NCBI RefSeq assembly: GCF_021395205.1
Contig: NZ_JAJVCS010000005.1
Coordinates: 186,001 to 250,000 of the forward strand
From: Polynucleobacter sp. IMCC 30228
GTDB lineage: Bacteria > Pseudomonadota > Gammaproteobacteria > Burkholderiales > Burkholderiaceae
DNA: 64,000 nt
Reading direction: 5' to 3'
The number at the start of each line of letters is the position of its first letter. Positions within the stretch are counted from its first letter, which is position 1. Made by a program: the position numbers and the translations under genes. The notes beneath the pieces were generated by a model that was given only the letters and a program-made list of their open reading frames with translations, was not told the origin of the DNA and did no database searches. Of the stretch, positions 8,595-15,819 are shown one piece after another.

Positions 8595-9764
8595 ATGTTG
8601 AGCTTTAAGCATATGCCAGATCATTCCCCATTATTGACAAAACTATTCGGCAATACCCCCGTGCTAGCGCATGATTCTACTCAAGTTTCAGAGGCAGAGG
8701 CAGCTCAACTTGAGGTGCGCAAAATGGAGCCTAGCGACGCCTTGAGTCTAGCCCAATGTATTTACCGTTGTTATGGTCCCAGTTACCCAAACCCCATGAT
8801 GTATCAGCCGCAGTTAATTGCCACCGCTTTGAGCGAGGGCTCAATGTTTTCGATTGTCGCGCTTACGCCGCAGGGTGAGGTGGTGGGGCACTGTGCATTG
8901 AGCTTTGAAGATATAGCAGACCCCATACCAGAAGCTGCTAAGCTAGTAGTTGACCCGCGCTATCGGGGTCATCATATTTCAGATCGTTTGGCTAAGGTTC
9001 GACGGGGATATGCCGAGGAAATGGGAATTACCGGTTACTGGGCCGCCTGCGTCAGTAATCATCCCTTTAGCCAAGATGAGGTTATTTCTACTGGTGGCGG
9101 GGAAATGGGCCTCTTGATTAATGGCCAACCGGGCGACGTACAAATGGCTGGATTAAATAACTTAACAGGAGTACGCCATTCACTCATCCCTTTTTATATT
9201 CCCATCAAATCTGATCGACCAGCAGAACTACCGACAAGTCAACAGAGTGATCAAAAATATCATGTTTATTTGCCGCTACATCACCATTCTTTTTTTACTA
9301 CACTACTTACGCCGCTCGATCTGCACCGAACGCTGATTGGCACATCAGTGGCAGTAAAAGCAAAACAAGTATCACAGATCTCCTCAGTCATTGCTCATCA
9401 AGGTGCTCCAGCACACTTACGCATTACGGTTCTAGGTGATGATCTAGTACAACAGGTAGCAAGTGTTCTTGAAAATCTAAAACCATTTTCACCGCCAGTA
9501 ATTTATTTAGATATTCCATTGCATAATCCCTTGGCTGCCCAAGAAATTGAAGCCTTAGAGCAATTAGGCTTTTTCTGGGCTACTTGGCTACCTAATTTTG
9601 AACCGGGGGGAGATATTTTACGCTTGCAATGCCTGTTAGATCAGCGAGTTGATGCCCAGGATATTGTCTGTGCGCGGAAAACAGGAGAGGTAGTGCGTGA
9701 TCATGTGTTAGCTGAGTGGCAACGAGTACAAAAAAATCTACACAAAATACCTGCAGACTTATAA
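8595..9764 (+). CDS. GNAT-family N-acetyltransferase with long C-terminal extension
   Basis: About 389 residues. The first half holds a GNAT domain: LEVRKMEPSDALSLAQCIY opens the fold, and KLVVDPRYRGHHISDRLA is the acetyl-CoA-binding motif A near residues 116-133. The C-terminal 200 residues have no motif I recognise. Start choice is uncertain: TTG 8559, ATG 8595 or ATG 8613; I use 8595 because it follows the leader mini-ORF stop. Only 30 bases separate it from the phosphodiesterase gene, so both are probably cotranscribed. The acetylated substrate is unknown. Confidence 0.75.
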   Translation: MLSFKHMPDHSPLLTKLFGNTPVLAHDSTQVSEAEAAQLEVRKMEPSDALSLAQCIYRCYGPSYPNPMMYQPQLIATALSEGSMFSIVALTPQGEVVGHCALSFEDIADPIPEAAKLVVDPRYRGHHISDRLAKVRRGYAEEMGITGYWAACVSNHPFSQDEVISTGGGEMGLLINGQPGDVQMAGLNNLTGVRHSLIPFYIPIKSDRPAELPTSQQSDQKYHVYLPLHHHSFFTTLLTPLDLHRTLIGTSVAVKAKQVSQISSVIAHQGAPAHLRITVLGDDLVQQVASVLENLKPFSPPVIYLDIPLHNPLAAQEIEALEQLGFFWATWLPNFEPGGDILRLQCLLDQRVDAQDIVCARKTGEVVRDHVLAEWQRVQKNLHKIPADL

Positions 9765-9794
9765 GAGATTTGTTTAAGCTACGGAAATAACTAA

Positions 9795-10739
9795 ATGAAT
9801 GATGATTTAGCTTGGTTGGCGCAATTTCAGGCGCAGCTAGAGGAAAATCCCACTTTGAGTCCAGCGCAAATTGCCGCAGACCTCGATTTGATTTTCACTA
9901 ACCCAGCATTCGAACAGTTATCTTTTGTCGCATTGGTTAAACTCTTGATTGAATCGCCGGTCTGGCAAGGTTTTGATTATGAAAATAATCCCTACAAGGC
10001 ACTTTGCCTGCAATTAAGTATGGAGATCGAGGCTTATAATCTCGGCTTACAAGCCGAACCAGCCTATCATTCTCGCAGCCATTTTAAGGATGTATGTTTA
10101 GGCATTACCTTGCTACTTGGACAACAAAATGTAGCCAATAACAATGGGCAAAGCATTCAGAGAAAGCCAGGTTTGGCAGGCATGATCGACGCTAGTAATC
10201 CTTGGTTTTTAGTAGCGGAGGAGCCTTGGATTTTGCTATTTAGTGCGATTGGTCATGACTTTGGTCACCCTGGCATGATGAATACGCAACCGTTTGAGAT
10301 TGAAAAAAAGTCCATTGAAAAAATTAATTTCTGGTTACGAGCCCTGAATTTACCTAGCAATTTTATTGATGAATTCATGCCCAAGGTTGAAACCATTATT
10401 TTAGCAACCGACCCAATGTATTTAAATACCCTACTCAACATCATTCAGAGCACCAGCCCACCGCCGACTAAATTAAATTATCTGAGTATGTTGATGGTGG
10501 AAGCAGATTTATTGGCTAGCTCCTTACCGACACATGGGCTTGTACTAACCGAGGCGCTTGCTGCCGAATGGCAGCCCCATTACCCCGACAAAGCACAGAT
10601 ACTGATGGCCCCCGATGGTCGTCTCAAATTTTTACAGCACATTGATTTCTTGGGACCGCATGCTCAGCGCTTAGCCCTCAATGCCAGCCGCATGGAACTC
10701 ATCGAGCAGTTACAAAAAAGTAAGCTTATTTCTTCTTAA
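9795..10739 (+). CDS. Class I 3',5'-cyclic nucleotide phosphodiesterase (HD fold)
   Basis: The 314-residue protein carries the class I PDE metal-binding motifs: YHSRSHFKDV (residues 91-100; H92, H96) and the signature GHDFGHPGMMN (H154, D155, H158), with a further metal Asp in the VEADLL stretch. Such enzymes open cAMP or cGMP to the 5'-monophosphate. Class I PDEs are far commoner in eukaryotes than in bacteria. Its 3' end overlaps that of the cNMP-binding channel gene by 14 bases, and the adenylate cyclase is the next gene after that, so it is well placed to switch off the signal made there. No signal peptide is seen, so it is cytoplasmic. Confidence 0.88.
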   Translation: MNDDLAWLAQFQAQLEENPTLSPAQIAADLDLIFTNPAFEQLSFVALVKLLIESPVWQGFDYENNPYKALCLQLSMEIEAYNLGLQAEPAYHSRSHFKDVCLGITLLLGQQNVANNNGQSIQRKPGLAGMIDASNPWFLVAEEPWILLFSAIGHDFGHPGMMNTQPFEIEKKSIEKINFWLRALNLPSNFIDEFMPKVETIILATDPMYLNTLLNIIQSTSPPPTKLNYLSMLMVEADLLASSLPTHGLVLTEALAAEWQPHYPDKAQILMAPDGRLKFLQHIDFLGPHAQRLALNASRMELIEQLQKSKLISS

Positions 10740-12186
10740 GAAAGAAATGCAGAATTTTTGCAGTAATACTTTTTGATGCAGCGGCAATCGTATTGTCTTT
10801 ACCGTCTTGAGTTGCAAAGGTTTCATTTTGCGCTTGACGTTGAGCCAAGACATCAGAAAATTGTTTCACTAATTCAGGGTTAGAGTCTAATAAAGGTGCA
10901 ATATTTTCTTTAGATACTTCGAGCAGAATCACATTTGTTTTGGCAAATACATCAGCCGAGCGAACCGCACCAGTGAGCATGGACATCTCTCCCACAAAAT
11001 CACCTGGCCAGAGGGTTGCCACGACTTTAAGTTCACCGGTTTTATCAGCGATTTTCACTTCCAGACAGCCTTCTGAAATAATATACATCCAATCTTCTTC
11101 AGCGCCCTTTTTAATAATTGGCTGACCTGCGTAGCAATACTTGGTTTTAATTACGTTAGAGAGGGCAGTAATTTCTTCATTATTGAGCAGTCTTAAGATA
11201 CCTAATTCGTAAGAGTCTAAAAGGCGATTCTGGGTATCAGTAAAATTTTCAAGAGGGTGTTGGGCCTCCAGGCGATTGAGATTGACTCCAGCTGCCTTAA
11301 AGAAACGAATAAAGCTGAGCAAAATGATACTTTGCGCTTGATATGGAACTACCTCAGGCAAACACTCATATAGCACTAAATAGGAAATTGCCCCTTCTTG
11401 AATGCTAGCAAGTGAGCAGAAATGCCAAGGCCTGAATTCAGGATGTGTTTCGATAACGTGGGCCATTGCTAAATTCATAATCGCTAAAATGCGCTCGGGA
11501 TTATTGCGTGCCGTGAGTTGATACTCAAAGCGGCGCCGTGACCAAACCCCTCCTTCTTGTTTGGATAAGTTAATGAAGGACATGCCTAAAAACTTTTGGT
11601 TATACATGCGCGTAGTGAGACCAAAAATATTTTTAAGGACTACCATGCGGTGATCAATTTCTTTCACCTGTAAATATTCTTTTGAACCATCATGGCTTAC
11701 TTCAAGCCAATCATTGATTGAAACTAGGCGGTCTGCTTGGATCGTAATGCTGCTGACAACTTCAGCGATCAGATCTCTAAAGATATAAGCAATACCTACG
11801 CTGAGGGCCCCTAGAGTAGCTAATATGTGGTTGAAGGAATGGTCATAGAGCAAAACATAGGCAACCAAGCCTACTACCGAATAAACAAGAATGCTGCTCA
11901 GCTGAATAATAATTGCTGGCACATGCACTTTTTGCGAGAGGGTGTTGTAGCGGATAACACTAAAACGCATGATTTGATCGAGCGTAAAGGCAAGCAAGAC
12001 AAATTGGAAAATAGCCAGACCATCAACTAGCAGATTCATCGAGCCTTTTTCAAGGTCGGTGGCATTCCAGCCCCAAGGACTATCGGCTAATTTATCTAGC
12101 CAAATCATCAGGCCAAAATTAAGGGCGATGACGATCCAAAGAATGGTCTTAGGAAGTAGAAAGACGCGAGAATTAGGTACGCTCAT
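10726..12186 (-). CDS. MscS-family channel with C-terminal cyclic-nucleotide-binding domain (bCNG-type)
   Basis: The 486-residue protein has four predicted membrane helices (about 13-30, 52-70, 88-112, 121-145), an MscS pore/beta region ending near ITIQADRLVSINDWLEV, and a cNMP-binding domain at about 330-450. The phosphate-binding cassette PGDFVGEMSMLTGAVRSADV (394-413) keeps the Glu (E400) and Arg-Ser (R409, S410) that hold the cyclic phosphate and ribose, so it should bind ligand. bCNG relatives open in response to cyclic nucleotide rather than, or less by, membrane tension. It is the last gene of the chemosensory operon, 31 bases after the adenylate cyclase. Confidence 0.88.
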   Translation of the reverse strand: MSVPNSRVFLLPKTILWIVIALNFGLMIWLDKLADSPWGWNATDLEKGSMNLLVDGLAIFQFVLLAFTLDQIMRFSVIRYNTLSQKVHVPAIIIQLSSILVYSVVGLVAYVLLYDHSFNHILATLGALSVGIAYIFRDLIAEVVSSITIQADRLVSINDWLEVSHDGSKEYLQVKEIDHRMVVLKNIFGLTTRMYNQKFLGMSFINLSKQEGGVWSRRRFEYQLTARNNPERILAIMNLAMAHVIETHPEFRPWHFCSLASIQEGAISYLVLYECLPEVVPYQAQSIILLSFIRFFKAAGVNLNRLEAQHPLENFTDTQNRLLDSYELGILRLLNNEEITALSNVIKTKYCYAGQPIIKKGAEEDWMYIISEGCLEVKIADKTGELKVVATLWPGDFVGEMSMLTGAVRSADVFAKTNVILLEVSKENIAPLLDSNPELVKQFSDVLAQRQAQNETFATQDGKDNTIAAASKSITAKILHFFLKKK

Positions 12187-12217
12187 AATATTTTTTGAAG
12201 AGTATAGGGTTTAGTGC

Positions 12218-13342
12218 TTATATTCTACTTACTAAAAAGGAAGTGAGGATTGGGCCAAGCCCTTTGCACTCAATTAGCTCGCGCTCCTCTAAAATAAAGT
12301 GACCGGTCAAAGCTTCCGCAGTAGCTGGGGTTATTTGAACTCGACCGATAGCTGAGGTGGATTCCATCCGACTTGCGGTATTTACGGTATTACCCCAGAG
12401 ATCATAAGAGAACTTGGTAAAGCCGATTACGCCTGCGACCACTGGACCTGAGTTGAGGCCAATACGCATTTGTAGATCACTGCCGTTTGCTTGATTAAAC
12501 TCCGTTAAGTCCTGATACATTCCCAGTGCCATATCGGCGGCAATGATGGCATGATCAGAGCGCGGAATCGGCAAGCCACCTACGGCCATATAAGCATCGC
12601 CAATCGTTTTAATTTTCTCTAAACCCAATTCTTCTGCCCGTTTATCAAAGCGCGTAAATAAGTCATTCAATAATTTCACGAGATCAGCAGGTGATTTAGT
12701 GGAAGACATCTTGGTAAAGCCAACTAAGTCACTAAATAAAATAGTCACTTCTGGGTAAGAGCCAGATATATTTTTCTCGCCCTTTTTAAGGCGCTCAGCA
12801 ATCGGCTTAGGCAAAATATTGAGCATGAGTTTTTCAGTTTTCATTTGCTCAATATTGAGTAATTCTTTTTCGTGCTGCAAAAGGGCAATGTGTTCCCGGT
12901 CTAAATCACGTAAACGTTTTTTTTCTAAGGAAGAAAAAACCCGCGCGCGTAATAAAACGGGATCGAATGGCTTTGGTAAATAATCTTCTGCACCAATCTG
13001 AATGCACTCCACCGTTTTTTCAAACTGCTCAGCACCAGACACCACAATGACGGGTAGATAACTGAGGGCTGGATCAGACTTGACGATATTTAATACGCCT
13101 AAGCCGTCTAATTCAGGCATTTCCATATCTAATAGCATGAGATCAAACGACTCAGCCCGCACTTTTTCTAGCGCTTCGTTACCATCGCCAGCTTCGGTAA
13201 TATTGGTAATGCCAACATTATTCAGTTCCCGTATTAATAGGCGTCTGAGGGTACGACTGTCGTCAACCACCAATACTTTCATGAGCTTAGTTTGCTCCAG
13301 CACCTCGGGCGAAATATTCTTAAACATCAGATCGGCACTCAT
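12218..13342 (-). CDS. Response-regulator receiver fused to class III adenylate cyclase
   Basis: The 374-residue protein has a receiver domain at about 21-140 (acidic D27/D28, phospho-acceptor D72 in LLDMEMPELDG, K124), a helical linker, and a class III cyclase domain from about 195. Metal Asps are D205 (FSDLVGFT) and D249 (GDAYMAVGG). The base-selecting residues are K245 (EKIKTIGDA) and D314 (YDLWGNTVN), the Lys/Asp pair of adenylate rather than guanylate cyclases; N321 and R325 complete the active site. It should therefore make cAMP under control of phosphorylation, with CheA encoded in the same operon as the obvious donor. Start and the upstream cheR stop share one base. Confidence 0.9.
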   Translation of the reverse strand: MSADLMFKNISPEVLEQTKLMKVLVVDDSRTLRRLLIRELNNVGITNITEAGDGNEALEKVRAESFDLMLLDMEMPELDGLGVLNIVKSDPALSYLPVIVVSGAEQFEKTVECIQIGAEDYLPKPFDPVLLRARVFSSLEKKRLRDLDREHIALLQHEKELLNIEQMKTEKLMLNILPKPIAERLKKGEKNISGSYPEVTILFSDLVGFTKMSSTKSPADLVKLLNDLFTRFDKRAEELGLEKIKTIGDAYMAVGGLPIPRSDHAIIAADMALGMYQDLTEFNQANGSDLQMRIGLNSGPVVAGVIGFTKFSYDLWGNTVNTASRMESTSAIGRVQITPATAEALTGHFILEERELIECKGLGPILTSFLVSRI

Positions 13343-14196
13343 TAGCGTTGCATCTCCTTATGAAGGTCTTTGCAGTAATATGAAACACGATCTTCCTGCT
13401 GCACTTTGAAGGATTGATCATAGAGAATCGATTCCGATGAGCCAAGCAATAGGCAACCACCATCATCTGTTAGCTGAGAACGCAATTTCCGAAATACTTT
13501 TGCTTTCGTTTCAGCGTTAAAGTAAATCAGCACATTACGAATTAAGATTAAATCAAACTTGGGCATGACCGGCCAATCTTTGACGAGATTCAGGCTCTCA
13601 AAATGAATCATTTGCTTTAGTTCGCTACTAATCTCATATTGACCAGTCGGCAATTTTTTAAAGTGCCGCTTAATTTGCTCCTCGCTTAAACCCCGTTTGA
13701 TTTCTGTTTCCGAATAGATGCCAGTGCGCGCTTGCGTTAAGGCCGGCTCTGAAATATCGGTAGCAATAAGTTGAATTTTCCAAAAATAGAGTTCAGGGAA
13801 ATTTTCACGTAAAAGAATAGCCAAACTATAAGGCTCTTGGCCGGTAGAGGCCGCAGCACACCAAATTTCTAGGGTTTTTGTCTCGCGGCGTTTGGCAATC
13901 AGCGCAGGAATAATCGTGGTCCGTAATGTTTCAAAGGGATATTTATCTCGAAAAAACATAGTTTCATTTGTGGTCATTGCATGAAACGATTGATGATGCA
14001 AAATACCGAGAGGATTGACTAAGAGATGCTGAATTAAGGCATGATGATCTTTGAAGTTATGAGATCTGGCGATTACTGCTAAACGGGAGGCCACTAAATA
14101 TTCTTTACTATGATCAAGAGCAATACCCAAATGCTCTTCTAGCATTTGGAAAAATAAATGAATATTATTTTGATGGATAGTGAGCGCTTGAGTCAT
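13342..14196 (-). CDS. cheR: CheR chemoreceptor methyltransferase
   Basis: The 284-residue protein methylates glutamates of the MCP with S-adenosylmethionine. Motifs are MTTNETMFFRDKYPFETL in the N-domain border, the SAM-binding WCAAASTGQEPYSLA and the RNVLIYFN region. No TPR or pentapeptide-binding extension is present, and the MCP here lacks a NWETF-like tail, so the enzyme acts untethered. It abuts both cheB and the cyclase gene, each with a one-base overlap, giving tight coupling. Confidence 0.95.
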   Translation of the reverse strand: MTQALTIHQNNIHLFFQMLEEHLGIALDHSKEYLVASRLAVIARSHNFKDHHALIQHLLVNPLGILHHQSFHAMTTNETMFFRDKYPFETLRTTIIPALIAKRRETKTLEIWCAAASTGQEPYSLAILLRENFPELYFWKIQLIATDISEPALTQARTGIYSETEIKRGLSEEQIKRHFKKLPTGQYEISSELKQMIHFESLNLVKDWPVMPKFDLILIRNVLIYFNAETKAKVFRKLRSQLTDDGGCLLLGSSESILYDQSFKVQQEDRVSYYCKDLHKEMQR

Positions 14197-15296
14197 TATT
14201 TTTTTTGCGTCCGAAAGATAATTTCGTTCGGAATATCACCTAATGGCAAAATCTTTTCAGCCAAATTGGCGTTGGCAATTGCGCCAGGCATACCCCAGAT
14301 GACGCTCGTTTTTTCATCCTGCACTAACACGCTGCCATTGGCATTAACAATATCGACAGCACCTTTCAGTCCGTCGTAACCCATGCCCGTTAATACTAGG
14401 GCTAGTAGATGACTGCCATAGATTTTTGCTGCACTTCTAAACAGGACATCGACCGCGGGTCTGCAGGAATTTTCAGGTGGATCTTCATTGAGCATCATTA
14501 CTACTTTGGCCCCTGACTTACGCAGCTCTAGGTGCCTACCGCCGGGAGCAATATACGCCTTACCCGGAAATGCTTCTTGCCCGTGCTGAGCCTCTTCAAC
14601 TGGAATAACGCCAACACTAGTTAATCTTGAAGCTAGCAGCTCAGTAAATTTGGGTGGCATGTGTTGGACGATAAAAATAGGCACGCTTAAGGGCGCCTTC
14701 CAAGCCTCAAATATTTCCATTAAGGCGGCTGGTCCCCCAGTAGATACACCGATACAAAGGGCTTCAATGCGGCTGGCGGGAAGTCCGCTTGGTTTAGCAA
14801 AGATTTGTTGCTTCACTTCAGCAATGAGTTCTTTTGGCGGAATGATTTTGCTAGGCTTCACTGGCGTGGGCTTACATAACTCACGAATCTTGGGTATGAG
14901 CTCATCTTCTAGTACCCGCATGGCTTCATTCATATTGGTTTTATCGCTTGGCTTACCAACATAATCGCTCGCGCCATTGGTTAATGCGGTAATAGTGGCT
15001 TCACCGCCACGCTGGGTTAGCGAGCTAAACATAATAATCGGCAAATCGCGATCCAGTTTACGAATTTCTTTGAGCGCCGTTAAACCATCCATTTTTGGCA
15101 TCTCAACATCGAGGGTAATTAAATCCGGCTTAATGCGCCCAATCATTTCAATGGCCTCAAGACCATCCTCAGCAGTACCAACTACCTCAATATCAGCATG
15201 GCGTAATAGGGTCGTCATGATGATACGTCTCATCACAGCTGAGTCATCAACGATCAGCACGCGAATTTTATCTTTAGGGGAAATAATATGTTTCAT
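14196..15296 (-). CDS. cheB: CheB chemoreceptor methylesterase (receiver + esterase)
   Basis: The 366-residue protein has an N-terminal receiver domain (VLIVDDSAVMRR, phospho-Asp in LITLDVEMPKMDG) and a C-terminal methylesterase domain with catalytic Ser in CIGVSTGGPAAL, His in FIVQHMPP and Asp in LTGMGYDGLKG. Phosphorylated by CheA, it removes methyl groups from the MCP for adaptation. With cheR beside it the system has a full adaptation branch. Confidence 0.96.
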   Translation of the reverse strand: MKHIISPKDKIRVLIVDDSAVMRRIIMTTLLRHADIEVVGTAEDGLEAIEMIGRIKPDLITLDVEMPKMDGLTALKEIRKLDRDLPIIMFSSLTQRGGEATITALTNGASDYVGKPSDKTNMNEAMRVLEDELIPKIRELCKPTPVKPSKIIPPKELIAEVKQQIFAKPSGLPASRIEALCIGVSTGGPAALMEIFEAWKAPLSVPIFIVQHMPPKFTELLASRLTSVGVIPVEEAQHGQEAFPGKAYIAPGGRHLELRKSGAKVVMMLNEDPPENSCRPAVDVLFRSAAKIYGSHLLALVLTGMGYDGLKGAVDIVNANGSVLVQDEKTSVIWGMPGAIANANLAEKILPLGDIPNEIIFRTQKK

Positions 15297-15357
15297 GGAA
15301 ATGGAATTAAAACGGAATCATTAGGAAGCGGCCTTAAACTGCATTTATCTAAGGTTT

Positions 15358-15819
15358 TTAAACGCTTAATAGTGCTGGCTTCCCTGAAAAGGCAATACCC
15401 TTAATGAGTTGTTTGGGATCTAAAATTAACAGTAATTTTTCTGGTAATTTATGCACCCCTAAGACCAGCTCTCGCGACATTTTAGGAAAATTATTGGGTG
15501 GTGGCTCGAAGGTATCTTGTTCTAAGGGAATAATTTCTCCCACGTTATCTACCAACAAGGCAATTAACATGCCTTCACATTGCAAAATAATACTAATCGT
15601 TTCTTGCTGATGCGAGGTATTTTCGAGCCCTAAGCGCTCATACATATCAATTGCAGGCACGAGTTGGCCACGCAAATTCATAATGCCGCGAACCGTTTTA
15701 GGACTCTTTGGCACGCGCGTTACGTCTAAGTTTTTATTTAGTTCAAGAACATCAGTAGCAGTGATACCAAAATACAAGCCACCTAAATAGAAGGTAGCAA
15801 AATCAGTGGTTGAGCTCAT
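15358..15819 (-). CDS. cheW: CheW coupling protein
   Basis: The 153-residue single-domain protein shows the CheW pattern: FYLGGLYFGI, VPKSPKTVRGIMNLRGQLVP and LLVDNVGEII. It links CheA to the receptor array. Its start overlaps the end of cheA by 4 bases, so the two are translationally coupled; a 61-base gap follows before cheB. Confidence 0.94.
   Translation of the reverse strand: MSSTTDFATFYLGGLYFGITATDVLELNKNLDVTRVPKSPKTVRGIMNLRGQLVPAIDMYERLGLENTSHQQETISIILQCEGMLIALLVDNVGEIIPLEQDTFEPPPNNFPKMSRELVLGVHKLPEKLLLILDPKQLIKGIAFSGKPALLSV

Noticed and set aside
12218..13342. Guanylate cyclase or GGDEF-type assignment for the receiver fusion
   Set aside because: The Lys/Asp pair at the base-selecting positions is that of adenylate cyclases, and no GGDEF motif exists.
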